Assembly (NCBI RefSeq): GCF_943737005.1
Contig: NZ_CALSFU010000003.1
Location: forward strand, 186,001-250,000
DNA from: Achromobacter sp. Marseille-Q4962
GTDB lineage: Bacteria; Pseudomonadota; Gammaproteobacteria; Burkholderiales; Burkholderiaceae_B
Length of the DNA stretch: 64,000 nucleotides
Direction: 5' to 3'
Shown: positions 46,776-57,340 of the stretch, in pieces
How positions within the stretch are numbered: the first letter of the stretch is position 1
Layout: each line of letters begins with the position of its first letter
Translations under genes and position numbers: made by a program
Notes under the pieces: generated by a model
Seen by the model: only the letters and a program-made list of their open reading frames with translations
Databases searched by the model: none
What the model was told of the DNA's origin: nothing

Positions 46776-47156
46776 TCAAGCCGCCGAGGCTTGCTTGCTG
46801 ACCAGCTTTTCCTTGATGCGAGCCGACTTGCCCGAGCGGTTGCGCAGGTAGTACAGCTTGGCGCGGCGCACGTCGCCGCGGCGCTTCACTTCGATGCCGG
46901 CGATCTGCGGCGAGTAAAGCTGGAACGTACGCTCCACGGCTTCGCCCGACGAGATCTTGCGCACGGTGAACGCGGAGTTCAGGCCGCGGTTGCGCTTGGC
47001 GATGACCACGCCTTCGTAGGCCTGAACGCGCTTGCGCGTGCCTTCGACCACGTTCACGCTCACGACGACGGTGTCGCCGGGGGCGAATTCGGGCATGGGC
47101 TTGCCGCCGGTGAGGCGGGCGATTTCTTCCTGTTCCAGGATAGCGATGAGGTTCAT
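46776..47156 (-). CDS. rplS: 50S ribosomal protein L19
   Basis: The product is 126 residues. Sequence matches L19 throughout: [54 protein letters not shown]. It contacts the 30S subunit at the bridge. The ATG at 47156 follows AGGAG. In many bacteria rplS follows rpsP-rimM-trmD; here no such genes lie upstream, because the next gene is divergent, so it appears to have its own promoter. Confidence 0.97.
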   Translation of the reverse strand: MNLIAILEQEEIARLTGGKPMPEFAPGDTVVVSVNVVEGTRKRVQAYEGVVIAKRNRGLNSAFTVRKISSGEAVERTFQLYSPQIAGIEVKRRGDVRRAKLYYLRNRSGKSARIKEKLVSKQASAA

Positions 47157-47339
47157 GAGAACTCCTAGGTCATCGTGACGTTGCGGCCTGATTTGCCGGT
47201 ATTGTTCGTACCGATCGGTGTTGTTCGTGCCAATCCGCGATCGGTGCAGATGGACGGAACCGGCAGGCTTGCGCCGCCGCCCCGGCCATCCTCGTATGCC
47301 GCAAGCAGAGGATGAGATTTGGCAAACCAATGATTCTAC
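47157..47339 (-). promoter_or_regulatory. Leader and candidate promoter of rplS
   Basis: A -10-like TAGAAT lies on the minus strand at 47339-47334. A transcript from there would have a leader of about 170 bases. The leader contains near-repeats TTGTTCGTACC (47202-47212) and TTGTTCGTGCC (47221-47231, plus-strand sequence) followed by two copies of GATCGGTG. They can fold into alternative hairpins. The rest of the 296-base gap up to the divergent DMT gene shows nothing else. Confidence 0.35.
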
Positions 47340-47452
47340 ACCAAAAACACCCCGTGGCATGGGAGTAACATCCTTCCCTTTGCACGGCCGCGCATTGCGG
47401 TACGCTTGCGCCCTGGCTGTAACAAACCTGTCATCCCGCGCCCACCTCGCTC

Positions 47453-48325
47453 ATGTCGTATTCGTCCCTGATATTGGTCGTCCTGGCGGCAATGGCCCAT
47501 GCCACATGGAACCTGCTCGCCAAGCGCGCGGCCATGGTGGGTGCGCCCTTCGTCTTCGCCTATGGGCTTTGCGCCTCGCTGCTCTATGCGCCCTGGGTGA
47601 TCTGGGTGCTGCTGCACGACGGCATGAACTGGACCTGGCCGGTGGCGGGCGCCATCCTGGCCTCCAGCCTGTTGCACCTGGGCTACAGCCTCTGCCTGCA
47701 AAAGGGCTACCAGGTGGCCGACCTGTCGGTGGTGTACCCCATTGCCCGGGGCACCGGCCCGCTGCTCTCGTCCATGGGCGCCTATCTGCTGCTGCGCGAG
47801 CCGGCCAGCACCTCCGGCATCCTGGGCATGCTCTGCGTGGTGGGCGGCGTGCTGCTGATTGCCACGCAGGGACGGCTGGCCATCTTCCGCAATGCCCACG
47901 CCTGGGTGGGCGTGCGCTGGGGCCTGGTGATCGGGCTTTTCATTGCGGCCTACACCGTGGTCGACGCCTACGGCGTCAAGGTGCTGCTCATCAGCCCCGT
48001 GCTCTTCGACTGGTTCACCTGCGTGACACGCACCACCATGATGGCCCCGCACATGCTGCGTCGCCGCGCACAGAGCTGGGAAGCCATGCGCGGCTACTGG
48101 GGCCTGGCGGCGGCGGTCGGATTCCTGTCGCCGCTGGGCTATATCCTGGTGCTGTATGCGCTGCAGCATGGCGCGCCGCTCAGCCTGGTGGCGCCGGCCC
48201 GCGAAATGTCGATGATGCTGGGCACCCTGGCGGGCATGTTCCTGCTGCGCGAAAAAGTGGGCGCAGGCCGCCTGGCCGGCTGCTTTTCCATTCTGCTGGG
48301 CGTGGTGCTGCTGGGTTCGGCCTGA
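47453..48325 (+). CDS. DMT superfamily transporter (EamA family)
   Basis: The product is 290 residues with ten hydrophobic segments in two EamA halves (about 5-135 and 150-288). The first half has LAAMAHATWNLLAKRA and YPIARGTGPLLSSMGA, the second has SLVAPAREMSMMLGTLAG. Such transporters move small metabolites or amino acids; the substrate is unknown. It is divergent from rplS and converges with a small-protein gene. A 21-bp tandem duplication lies just beyond its stop. Confidence 0.9.
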   Translation: MSYSSLILVVLAAMAHATWNLLAKRAAMVGAPFVFAYGLCASLLYAPWVIWVLLHDGMNWTWPVAGAILASSLLHLGYSLCLQKGYQVADLSVVYPIARGTGPLLSSMGAYLLLREPASTSGILGMLCVVGGVLLIATQGRLAIFRNAHAWVGVRWGLVIGLFIAAYTVVDAYGVKVLLISPVLFDWFTCVTRTTMMAPHMLRRRAQSWEAMRGYWGLAAAVGFLSPLGYILVLYALQHGAPLSLVAPAREMSMMLGTLAGMFLLREKVGAGRLAGCFSILLGVVLLGSA

Positions 48326-48348
48326 GGACGCCGCCAGGCCCGGGCGTG

Positions 48349-48390
48349 CCGGCGCGTCCTAGAAGCCGGCCGGCGCGTCCTAGAAGCCGG
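48349..48390. repeat. 21-bp perfect tandem duplication at the 3' end of the small-protein gene
   Basis: A 21-base unit, CCGGCGCGTCCTAGAAGCC followed by GG, occurs twice in perfect tandem (48349-48369 and 48370-48390). The copy at 48370-48390 holds the last codons and the TAG stop of the minus-strand gene ending at 48380; the other copy repeats them just downstream of the stop. Confidence 0.9.
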
Positions 48391-48850
48391 CCGCCGCGCC
48401 CAGCCACATCAGCGCGGGAATCATGGCGCCCCAGGCCAGCACCATGGCGATGTCGGCGACGATCTGCCGCGTGGTGAGCCCATGGGACACCGGCTGCACG
48501 GCGGCGGCGTCCAGGCCGCGCTCTTCGGCGGCCCGCGGCTTGCCCGCCCGCAACCCGCCCACGGGCGAAGCCGGCCGTGCCGCCGGCGATTGCAGCGTGT
48601 CCGCCGATGGCGCCGGGGGGAACGGCCAGCGCGCGGGCAGCCCCGCAGCCAGGCTGGGCGACACCGGGGCCTGCGCCGCCGGCTGCGAAGATTTGCGCGC
48701 GCCCGGAATGGCCAGCCTGGCCAGCTTGCGGCAGGCGGCGCGCACGCTGAGCCCGGCCGGGCTCAGCGCGGCGCCCAGGACACGGCCCGGCTCGTTGGTG
48801 AAAGTGCCGTTGACGGCAGTGCTGAGGTCGGTGCTGATGGCGGTGCTCAT
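48380..48850 (-). CDS. Uncharacterised small protein with C-terminal membrane helix, in the LexA-controlled unit
   Basis: The product is 156 residues; the family is not recognised. Residues 1-25 are Thr/Ala-rich (MSTAISTDLSTAVNGTF) and residues 35-120 are Ala/Pro/Arg-rich and probably disordered. The last 30 residues form one hydrophobic segment (IVADIAMVLAWGAMIPALMW then LGAAAGF). The ATG at 48850 overlaps the stop of the radical SAM gene (ATGA), which strongly suggests a real, coupled gene that would be induced by DNA damage. A tail-anchored membrane protein is a reasonable reading. Any damage-response or toxin-like function is only a guess. Confidence 0.65.
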   Translation of the reverse strand: MSTAISTDLSTAVNGTFTNEPGRVLGAALSPAGLSVRAACRKLARLAIPGARKSSQPAAQAPVSPSLAAGLPARWPFPPAPSADTLQSPAARPASPVGGLRAGKPRAAEERGLDAAAVQPVSHGLTTRQIVADIAMVLAWGAMIPALMWLGAAAGF

Positions 48851-50187
48851 GCGATGGGCTCCTTGGCGCGGACAGGCCGCAAGGGGTCGGACAGCGAAGG
48901 GGGGGCCGAAAGCGGCGGCGGCTCGAACAGCGACAGCTGCCCGGCCGGCACGGCGTGGCCTCCCGGTTTGCGCCCGACGGGAACGGCAGGCCGTTCCGGC
49001 ACGGGCCGGATGAAACGATGGCAATCCAGCGTGAGGCGCTGGCGGTTCAGCCCCGCCTTGCGGGCGGCGACGGCAAACCGCTGGCGCAGCAGATCGGCCC
49101 AGATGCCGGTGCCGCGCATGCGCGAGCCGAAATTGGGGTCGTTGCGACGCCCGTTGCGCAGGTCTTCAACCCGATGCAGCACGCGCTGGGCGCGGTCGGG
49201 GAAATGGGCGAGCAGCCAGTCCTCGAACAGGGTTTTCACTTCCCAGGGCAGCCGCAACACGGTGTAGCTGGCATAGTGCGCGCCCGCCGCCTGGGCTTGC
49301 TGGAGAATGTGTTCGAGGGATTCATCGTTGATGAAGGGAATGATGGGCGCCACCAGCACGCCTACCGGCACGCCGGCCTGGGCGAGGCGGCGCACGGCCT
49401 CGAGCCTGCGCCAGGGCGCGGAGGCGCGCGGTTCCAGGGTGCGGGCCATGTCGGCGTCGAGGGTGGTGATGCTCATGTAGACCGCCGCCAGGTTCTGCTG
49501 CGCCAGGGGAACGAGCAGATCCAGGTCGCGGGCGACCAGGGCGTTCTTGGTGACGATGCTGAGCGGATGCCGGGTTTCGAGCATGAGCTCGAGCAGGCCG
49601 CGGGTGAGCCGCCATTCGCGCTCGATGGGCTGGTAGGGATCGGTGGCCGATCCGATGTTGATGGGCGACACGCGGTAGCCCGGCCGGGCCAGTTCGGCCC
49701 GCAGCGCGGGCACGGCATTGCTTTTGGCGATGAGCCGGGTTTCGAAATCGAGCCCGGGCGAATAGCCCAGGTAGGCATGGGTAGGCCGTGCGTAGCAGTA
49801 GACGCAGCCATGCTCGCAGCCCCGGTAGGGATTGACCGCCAGCTCGAAGGGAATGTCGGGCGAATCGTTGCGCGAGAGCATCTTGCGCGCCGCCTCGGGC
49901 GTGACCGTGGTTTGCGGCGCGGCCCCGGACTCGGCCCGGATGGGAATGACCGGCGCGCCGCCTGGAACCGGGGCAGGCTCTGCCCGTGGGTTCGGCACAA
50001 AATCGGGGGCGGAATCAACGAAGTCGGGAGGAAGATCCGTGGCTGACCAGCCGTCGTCGACCGGCACGCGCTCATCGCGCTCGAAGCGATGCCGCACATT
50101 AGTAACCGCACCCCGACCGCGCAAGGCGGCGGGGGCGGCAGCCGGGGACCCAGAACCGGCGAGAAAAGAATGATCAGTGCGTGCCAT
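48847..50187 (-). CDS. PA0069-type radical SAM protein (spore photoproduct lyase superfamily)
   Basis: The product is 446 residues. The radical SAM cluster motif is NPYRGCEHGCVYCYARPTH near residue 105 (CxxxCxxC). A TIM-barrel-like core follows with GSATDPYQPIEREWRLTRG, LSIVTKNALVARDLDLL and PVGVLVAPIIPFIND. The N-terminal 80 and C-terminal 60 residues are Arg/Pro-rich. Its orthologue in Pseudomonas aeruginosa (PA0069) belongs to the SOS regulon, and here a perfect LexA box abuts the start, supporting a damage-response role. The reaction is unproven. The start at 50187 lies 3 bases from the operator, which would make the mRNA nearly or fully leaderless. Confidence 0.93.
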   Translation of the reverse strand: MARTDHSFLAGSGSPAAAPAALRGRGAVTNVRHRFERDERVPVDDGWSATDLPPDFVDSAPDFVPNPRAEPAPVPGGAPVIPIRAESGAAPQTTVTPEAARKMLSRNDSPDIPFELAVNPYRGCEHGCVYCYARPTHAYLGYSPGLDFETRLIAKSNAVPALRAELARPGYRVSPINIGSATDPYQPIEREWRLTRGLLELMLETRHPLSIVTKNALVARDLDLLVPLAQQNLAAVYMSITTLDADMARTLEPRASAPWRRLEAVRRLAQAGVPVGVLVAPIIPFINDESLEHILQQAQAAGAHYASYTVLRLPWEVKTLFEDWLLAHFPDRAQRVLHRVEDLRNGRRNDPNFGSRMRGTGIWADLLRQRFAVAARKAGLNRQRLTLDCHRFIRPVPERPAVPVGRKPGGHAVPAGQLSLFEPPPLSAPPSLSDPLRPVRAKEPIA

Positions 50188-50189
50188 GG

Positions 50190-50217
50190 AAACTACTGTA
50201 CAAAAACACAGTAGTTT
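50190..50217. promoter_or_regulatory. LexA (SOS) box
   Basis: CTGT-N8-ACAG is present exactly (50196-50211). It extends to a perfect palindrome of ten-base arms AAACTACTGT and ACAGTAGTTT around eight bases. It overlaps the -10 and ends 3 bases before the radical SAM start codon. It is the best-defined operator in the window. Confidence 0.9.
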
Positions 50218-50223
50218 TGGCAA
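50195..50223 (-). promoter_or_regulatory. Promoter of the LexA-controlled unit
   Basis: On the minus strand: TTGCCA (50223-50218), 17-base spacer, TACAGT (50200-50195). The -10 is embedded in the LexA palindrome. The expected start falls at or within a base or two of the ATG at 50187. Confidence 0.6.
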
Positions 50224-50390
50224 GCGCCTAAACCCTTTTCGTAAGGCAGTCCCACTTTACCGCAAGACGCAAACGCCGTCTGGACAAATCGATTTCACCA
50301 GGCGATATCGCCCTGCAAGCCGCGCCAGATAACGGTTTGGCAGAAAAACAACAGCCCTCGGCGCGCGTTTTCCCGCCTGCCCCGGCGGGC

Positions 50391-51689
50391 TCAGCGCAGC
50401 ATGCCAGCCGCCGCCGTCTGGTGCGTGGCCTCGTCGATGAGAATGAACGCGCCGGTGGCCGGAACGTCGTCGTAGCGGTCGGCCGGCAGCGCCTCGCGCG
50501 TGGCCAATGTCACACGGCCGATGTCGTTCATGTTGAGCGCCGCGTCGGCCCGCGCCACTTCCTCCAGCTCATGGATGTCGCGCACCGCGTGCACGGCGCG
50601 CACCCGCGCCGACGTGAGCCGCGTGCCATGCTTGAGCAGATAGCGGCGCGAAGGATTCAAGGGCTGCGCGTCGAGCCAGCACAACTCCGCGTCGAACTCG
50701 CGCGTCACGCGCGCGGGGGCCTGCGCATGCGAGATGATGTCGCCGCGGGAGACGTCCACGTCGCGGTCCAGCACCAGGGTCACCGAATCACCCGCCACCG
50801 CCTCGTCGAGCGCGCGGTCGAAGGCGCGCAGCTCGCGCACCACCGCGGCGGTGCCTGCGGGCTGCACGACGATCTCGTCGCCCGGTCGCAGCACGCCGCT
50901 GGCCACGCGCCCGGCGTAGCCCCGGAAATCGTCCTTGCTGTCGCCGCCGTGGCGCGCTACCCACTGCACCGGAAAGCGCAGCGGCAGCCCACGCCCGTCG
51001 GACGCCAGGTCGAGCGACTCCAGCAGCGTCAGCAGCGGCTCCCCCGTGTACCAGGGTGTGCGGGCCGAAGGCGTCACCACGTTGTCGCCATTGAGCGCGG
51101 ACAGCGGCAGCGCGTGAAAATGCGCGATGCCCAGCTTGGCGGCCAGCCTGCCGTAGGCCGCTTCGATGCGCGCGAACACCTCGCGGTCCCAGTCCACCAG
51201 GTCCATCTTGTTGACCGCCACCACGATGTGGCGGATGCCGAGCAGCTGGGCGATGGCGCTGTGCCGCTTCGTCTGCGGCAGCAGCTCGCCGCTGGCCGCG
51301 CGCGTGGCGTCGATGAGAATGATGGCCGCATCGGCGGTGGACGCGCCCGTCACCATGTTGCGCGTGTACTGCTCGTGCCCCGGCGCGTCGGCGATGATGA
51401 ACTTGCGCGCCGGCGTGGAAAAGTAGCGGTAGGCCACATCGATGGTGATGCCCTGCTCGCGCTCGGCCTCCAGCCCGTCGGTCAGCAGCGAGAGGTCGAT
51501 GCCGTCGCCCGCCACGCGCTTGTGCTTGGCGCGCGAGATCGCGGCCAGCTGGTCGGCGAAGACGCCCTTGCTGTCATAGAGCAGCCGGCCGATGAGGGTG
51601 GACTTGCCGTCGTCCACCGAACCCGCCGTAATCAGGCGCAGCACGCCGGCGTCGGCGCCGGAGAGGAAAGAGTCGTTGATTGCGTTCAT
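50391..51689 (-). CDS. cysN: Sulfate adenylyltransferase subunit 1 (GTPase)
   Basis: The product is 432 residues. It is an EF-Tu-like GTPase with ITAGSVDDGKSTLIGRLLYD near residue 22, DAPGHEQYTRNM and NKMDLVD, then two beta-barrel domains. With CysD it makes adenylyl sulfate (APS) from sulfate and ATP. No APS kinase (CysC) domain is fused at the C-terminus, consistent with the APS reductase encoded upstream. It is the last gene of the cys operon. A GC-rich inverted repeat follows without a clear U-run. Confidence 0.96.
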   Translation of the reverse strand: MNAINDSFLSGADAGVLRLITAGSVDDGKSTLIGRLLYDSKGVFADQLAAISRAKHKRVAGDGIDLSLLTDGLEAEREQGITIDVAYRYFSTPARKFIIADAPGHEQYTRNMVTGASTADAAIILIDATRAASGELLPQTKRHSAIAQLLGIRHIVVAVNKMDLVDWDREVFARIEAAYGRLAAKLGIAHFHALPLSALNGDNVVTPSARTPWYTGEPLLTLLESLDLASDGRGLPLRFPVQWVARHGGDSKDDFRGYAGRVASGVLRPGDEIVVQPAGTAAVVRELRAFDRALDEAVAGDSVTLVLDRDVDVSRGDIISHAQAPARVTREFDAELCWLDAQPLNPSRRYLLKHGTRLTSARVRAVHAVRDIHELEEVARADAALNMNDIGRVTLATREALPADRYDDVPATGAFILIDEATHQTAAAGMLR

Positions 51690-51728
51690 GTGCGTGTGTC
51701 CTTGCCGGCGGGCCGGCGCGATGCTCGA

Positions 51729-52637
51729 TCAGAAATAGCCTTCCTTCTTGCGGCGCTCCATGGACGCCTCGGAGGTCTGGTCGTCCATGCGCGTGGCGCC
51801 GCGTTCGGTGATGTCGGTGACCGCCGTCTCGGCGATGATGGCCGCCGCGTCGGCGGCCTCCGAGGCCACCGGGCAGGTGCAGGAAATATCGCCCACGGTG
51901 CGAAAGCGCACCGGCAGGCGCTCGACCTGCTCGCCTTCCTGCGGCGGCGTCAGCCGGGTCACCGGAACCAGCAGGCCCTTGCGCCGCACCACCTCGCGCT
52001 CGTGGCTGTAATAGATGGAAGGCAGCGAGAGCCCTTCGCGCTGGATGTACTGCCATACGTCCAGCTCGGTCCAGTTCGAGATCGGGAACACCCGCATGTT
52101 CTCGCCGGGATGCACGCGCGTGTTGTAGAGATTCCAGAGCTCCGGCCGCTGGGCCTTGGGATCCCACTGGCCGAACTCGTCGCGGAAGGAAAAGATGCGC
52201 TCTTTGGCGCGGGCCTTTTCCTCGTCTCGGCGCGCGCCGCCGATACACGCGTCGAAGCCGAATTCCTCGATGGCCTCCAGCAGCGTCACGGCCTGGGCGG
52301 CATTGCGCGAATCGGTTTCCCGCCGCAGCACCACGCTGCCGCGCCGGATCGAATCTTCGACGCTGCGCACGATGAGGGTTTCGCCCAGTTCGGCCGCGCG
52401 CCGGTCGCGGAATTCGATGACCTCGTCGAAGTTGTGGCCGGTGTCGATGTGCATGAGCGGAAACGGAAACCGGCCGGGGCGGAATGCCTTCTCGGCCAGC
52501 CTCAGCAGCACGACCGAATCCTTGCCCCCCGAGAACAGGAGCACGGGGCGGGCGCATTCGGCCGCGACCTCCCGCAGAATGAAGATCGCTTCCGATTCCA
52601 GCCAATCGAGATGGCTGCGTTGGAGCACGGCTGACAT
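51729..52637 (-). CDS. cysD: Sulfate adenylyltransferase subunit 2
   Basis: The product is 302 residues. It is a PAPS-reductase/ATP-sulfurylase superfamily protein with the PP-loop SGGKDSVVLLRLAEKAF near residue 37, HIDTGHNFDEVIEFRD and GGARRDEEKARAKER. The C-terminal MERRKKEGYF is the family signature. It binds ATP and sulfate while CysN supplies GTP hydrolysis. The ATG at 52637 gives the standard length. It lies between cysH and cysN. Confidence 0.96.
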   Translation of the reverse strand: MSAVLQRSHLDWLESEAIFILREVAAECARPVLLFSGGKDSVVLLRLAEKAFRPGRFPFPLMHIDTGHNFDEVIEFRDRRAAELGETLIVRSVEDSIRRGSVVLRRETDSRNAAQAVTLLEAIEEFGFDACIGGARRDEEKARAKERIFSFRDEFGQWDPKAQRPELWNLYNTRVHPGENMRVFPISNWTELDVWQYIQREGLSLPSIYYSHEREVVRRKGLLVPVTRLTPPQEGEQVERLPVRFRTVGDISCTCPVASEAADAAAIIAETAVTDITERGATRMDDQTSEASMERRKKEGYF

Positions 52638-52677
52638 AATGGATACTCTCCCGATACAGAATGGATTTCGCGGACGC

Positions 52678-53453
52678 TCAAGCGGCCGGCGCAATGGAAA
52701 TGACCCGGTTGCCCGCATGCAGGCCGCATTCCTTGGAATCCGACGATTCCCACCACCAGCGCCCGGCCCGCACGTCCTCGCCCGGGCGGATGGCGCGGGT
52801 ACAGGGTTCGCAGCCGATGGACGGATAGCCCTGGTCATGCAGCGGGTTGTAGGGAATGCCCAGGCCGCGGATCACAGTCCAGACTTCGTCTTCGCTCCAC
52901 TCGGCCAGCGGATTGAACTTGCGCAGGCCGAACACCGGGTCGTCTTCCTCCAGGGCCAGTTCGCCGCGCGTGGCGGACTGGGCGCGCCGCTGCCCGGTGA
53001 TCCACGCCCCGCGCCCGGCCAGCGCGCGGCGCAGCGGCTCGACCTTGCGGATCTGGCAACAGGCTTTGCGCAATTCGACGCTTTCGTAAAACGCATAGGC
53101 GCCGTGCGCCGCGACGTGCGCCTGCACGGCCGCGGCGTCCGGCCGGTACACGGTGATTTCCCGCCCGTAGCGCGCGCGCACGGCATCCAGCACCCCCAGG
53201 GTTTCCGCATGCAGGCGGCCCGTGTCCAGCGTGAACACCTGCAGATCGAGGCCCGCATCGAAAATGGCATGGGTGAGCACCATGTCCTCGGCCGCCAGCG
53301 AGGAAGCCAGCGCGGCGTCGGGATGCCGCTCGCTAATGCCGCGCAGGCTGGCGAGCAGCCGCGTCCAGCGCTGCGCCGCGCCGCTGGGAAGCCCGGCGGC
53401 GGCCGCGCCCGAGGGAGCGCCCGCAGATGCGTGCCCCGAGAGATCCGGCCGGC

Positions 53454-53457
<4 letters not shown>
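52678..53457 (-). CDS. cysH: Adenylyl-sulfate (APS) reductase, thioredoxin-dependent
   Basis: The product is 259 residues. The [4Fe-4S] ligands specific to APS rather than PAPS reductases are both present: ACCQIRK and CEPCTR. The catalytic Cys is in KECGLH near the C-terminus. It reduces APS directly to sulfite, making APS kinase unnecessary. Its ATG overlaps the cysA stop (ATGA). The sulfite reductase gene is not in this window. Confidence 0.95.
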
Positions 53458-54518
<1,061 letters not shown>

Positions 54519-54540
54519 ATTCAATCTCCGCCTAGGGTCG

Positions 54541-55437
54541 TCAGGCCAGGGCCGGGCGCGTCGGCGCGGGCGCGGGCCGCTCCAGCGGCACGGGCTCGTC
54601 CTGGCGCGCCCGGGCATTGCGCCACTCGACCACGTTCTTGGCCACCAGCGTCACCAGCGCCAGCAGGGCCAGCAGCGACGCCACCGCGAACGCGGCCGCG
54701 TACTGGTACTCGTTGTAGAGAATCTCCACGTGCAGGGTCATGGTGTTGGTCAGACCGCGTATCTGGCCCGACACCACCGACACCGCGCCGAATTCGCCCA
54801 TGGCGCGGGCATTGCACAAAATGGCGCCGTACAGCAGTCCCCACTTGATGTTGGGCAGCGTCACGCGCCAGAAGATCTGCCAGCCGCTCGCGCCCAGCGT
54901 CAGCGCGGCCTGCTCTTCTTCGCTGCCCTGCGCCTGCATGAGCGGGATCAGCTCGCGCGCCACGAACGGAAACGTGACAAACAGCGTGGCGATGACAATG
55001 CCGGGCACCGCATAGACGATCTTCAGGTCGTGCGCCTGCAGCCAGCCGCCGAACCAGCCCTGCGTGCCGAACAGCAGCACGAACACCAGGCCGGCCACCA
55101 CCGGCGACACCGAAAACGGCAGATCGATCAGGGTGATGAGAAACTGCTTGCCCCGGAACTGGAAGCGCGTAATGGCCCAGGCCGCGGCCACCCCGAACAC
55201 CAGGTTCAGGGGCAAGGCGATCGCGGCGACCAGCAGCGTGAGGCGTATGGCGGCCAGCGCGTCGGGCTCCACGATGGCGGCCAGATAGAGATCCCAGCCT
55301 TTGCGCAGGGCTTCGGTGAACACGGCGGCCAGCGGCACGAGCAGGAACAGCGCCAGGAACGCCAGGGCCACGCCCAGCAGCGCGCCGCGCACCCAGCGCG
55401 GCTCGGTCAGGTGGGCGGGACGATCGACGACGCTCAT
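54541..55437 (-). CDS. cysW: Sulfate ABC transporter permease CysW
   Basis: The product is 298 residues with six membrane helices and the EAA-loop region [20 protein letters not shown] near residue 195. [20 protein letters not shown] is characteristic of CysW. It forms the channel with CysT. The ATG overlaps the cysT stop by 4 bases (ATGA). The Pro/Arg-rich C-terminal tail is longer than in E. coli. Confidence 0.95.
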   Translation of the reverse strand: MSVVDRPAHLTEPRWVRGALLGVALAFLALFLLVPLAAVFTEALRKGWDLYLAAIVEPDALAAIRLTLLVAAIALPLNLVFGVAAAWAITRFQFRGKQFLITLIDLPFSVSPVVAGLVFVLLFGTQGWFGGWLQAHDLKIVYAVPGIVIATLFVTFPFVARELIPLMQAQGSEEEQAALTLGASGWQIFWRVTLPNIKWGLLYGAILCNARAMGEFGAVSVVSGQIRGLTNTMTLHVEILYNEYQYAAAFAVASLLALLALVTLVAKNVVEWRNARARQDEPVPLERPAPAPTRPALA

Positions 55438-56303
55438 GCCAGCCTCCCCAGGCCGCGCCGGGCCTGCCAGCCCTGCAGCAGATTGATGACGAACAACAGC
55501 GCGAACGACAGCGCGAGCATGACCGTGGCGATGGCCGCGGCGCCCGCGTAGTCGAACTGCTCCAGCTTGGCGATGATGAGCAGCGGCGTGATCTCGGACA
55601 CCATGGGCATGTTGCCCGCGATGAACACCACCGAACCGTACTCGCCCACCGCGCGGGCGAAGGACAGGGCGAAGCCGGTCAGCATGGCGGGCGCCACCGC
55701 CGGCAGGAGCACGCGGCGGATGGTCTGCCAGCGGTCCGCGCCCAGGCTGGCGGCCGCTTCCTCGATCTCGCGCTCCACGTCTTCGAGCACCGGCTGCACG
55801 GTGCGCACGACGAACGGCACGCCGATGAAGATCAGTGCGACCACGATGCCCAGCGGGGTATAGGCGACCTTGAGGTCGAAGAGGCGCGCCAGCGGCGCGC
55901 CCAGCCATCCCTTCTCCGAATACAGCGCGGCCAGGGCGATGCCGGCCACCGCGGTCGGCAGGGCGAACGGCAGGTCCACCAGCGCGTCCACGATCTTCTT
56001 GCCCGGGAAGCGGTAGCGCACCAGCACCCAGGCCACCACGCTGCCGAACACCAGATTGACCAGCGCCGCCAGCAGGGCCGCGCCGAACGTCAGCTTGTAG
56101 GAGGCCAGCACTCGCGGCGCGGTCGCCGCCTCCCAGAACCCTTGCAATCCCAGGCTGGCGCTCTTGATGGGCAGCGCGGCCAGCGGGATCAGCACCAGCA
56201 GGCTCAGGTACAGGACCGAGTAGCCCAGCGACAGGCCGAATCCGGGCAGCACGCCCGCCCGGATCCGCCGCGTCGCCGCCGGCAGGGAAAAGACATTCGC
56301 CAT
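55434..56303 (-). CDS. cysT: Sulfate ABC transporter permease CysT
   Basis: The product is 289 residues with six membrane helices. The EAA loop is [20 protein letters not shown] near residue 187, and [20 protein letters not shown] and [18 protein letters not shown] are typical of CysT (CysU). The ATG at 56303 is preferred; the longer frame has Arg/Gln-rich residues that belong to no known N-terminus. It begins 8 bases after the sbp stop. Confidence 0.95.
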   Translation of the reverse strand: MANVFSLPAATRRIRAGVLPGFGLSLGYSVLYLSLLVLIPLAALPIKSASLGLQGFWEAATAPRVLASYKLTFGAALLAALVNLVFGSVVAWVLVRYRFPGKKIVDALVDLPFALPTAVAGIALAALYSEKGWLGAPLARLFDLKVAYTPLGIVVALIFIGVPFVVRTVQPVLEDVEREIEEAAASLGADRWQTIRRVLLPAVAPAMLTGFALSFARAVGEYGSVVFIAGNMPMVSEITPLLIIAKLEQFDYAGAAAIATVMLALSFALLFVINLLQGWQARRGLGRLA

Positions 56304-56311
56304 GGCCGTCT

Positions 56312-57340
56312 TCAACGCCGCTGCGGCTGGTAGATCTGGTCGAACGTGCCGCCGTCGCTGAAGTGGGTCTTCTGCGCCTTGCGCCATCCGCCGAAGATCG
56401 CGTCATCGATCGTCACCAGCTTGAGCTCCGGGAATTTCTGCGCGTATTTGGCGGCGACTCCCTTGTCGATCGGACGGTAATAGTTCTGGGCGATGATTTC
56501 CTGGGCCGCGGGCGTGTAGAGGAATTCCAGGTAGGCCTGGGCGGCCGCGCGCGTGCCCTTCTTGTCCACCACCTTGTCCACCACGGCCACCGGCGGCTCG
56601 GCCAGGATGGACAGCGACGGCACCACGATATCGAACTTGTCCGGCCCCAGCTCCTCGAGCGCGAGAAACGCCTCGTTTTCCCAGGCCAGAAGCACGTCGC
56701 CCACGCCGCGCTCCACGAAAGTGGTGGTGGCGCCGCGGGCGCCCGTGTCGAGCACCGGCACGTGCTTGAACAACTCGGCCAGGAAGGCGCGCGCCTTGTC
56801 CTCGCTGCCGCCGTTCTTCTCCAGCGCATACGCCCAGGCCGCCAGGTAGTTCCAGCGCGCCCCGCCCGAGGTCTTGGGATTGGGGGTGATGACCTGCACG
56901 CCGTCCTTGACCAGGTCGTCCCAGTCCTTGATGTGCTTGGGATTGCCCTTGCGGACCAGGAAGACGATGGTGGAGGTGTACGGCGAGCTGTTGTGCGGCA
57001 GGCGCGCCTGCCAGTTCTGCGGCAGCAGCCCCCGGTCGGCGATGGCGTCGATGTCGTAGGCCAGCGCCAGCGTCACCACGTCGGCGTCCAGCCCGTCGAT
57101 GACCGACCGCGCCTGGCGGCCCGAGCCCCCGTGCGACTGGCGTATCGTGAGATCCACGCCCGCCTTATCGCGGTACTGCTTGACGAAAGCCTCGTCGAGG
57201 GCGCGGTAGAGTTCGCGCGTCGGATCGTAGGAAACATTCAGCAGCGTCTGCTTCTGCCCGGCCTGCGCGGCCCCGGCCGCGGCGAAAGCCAGTGCCGCAG
57301 CCGCCAGCGCGCCACGCCAGCCTGCTCGCTTGAACAACAT
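56312..57340 (-). CDS. sbp: Sulfate-binding periplasmic protein
   Basis: The product is 342 residues. A signal peptide covers residues 1-27, ending AAGAAQAG. The mature part matches the Sbp/CysP family: [40 protein letters not shown] and [19 protein letters not shown]. It binds sulfate in the periplasm and delivers it to CysTWA. AGGGAG precedes the ATG. It is the first gene of the sbp-cysTWA-cysH-cysDN operon. Its promoter, probably CysB-controlled, lies within the 260-base gap upstream but was not resolved. Confidence 0.95.
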   Translation of the reverse strand: MLFKRAGWRGALAAAALAFAAAGAAQAGQKQTLLNVSYDPTRELYRALDEAFVKQYRDKAGVDLTIRQSHGGSGRQARSVIDGLDADVVTLALAYDIDAIADRGLLPQNWQARLPHNSSPYTSTIVFLVRKGNPKHIKDWDDLVKDGVQVITPNPKTSGGARWNYLAAWAYALEKNGGSEDKARAFLAELFKHVPVLDTGARGATTTFVERGVGDVLLAWENEAFLALEELGPDKFDIVVPSLSILAEPPVAVVDKVVDKKGTRAAAQAYLEFLYTPAAQEIIAQNYYRPIDKGVAAKYAQKFPELKLVTIDDAIFGGWRKAQKTHFSDGGTFDQIYQPQRR

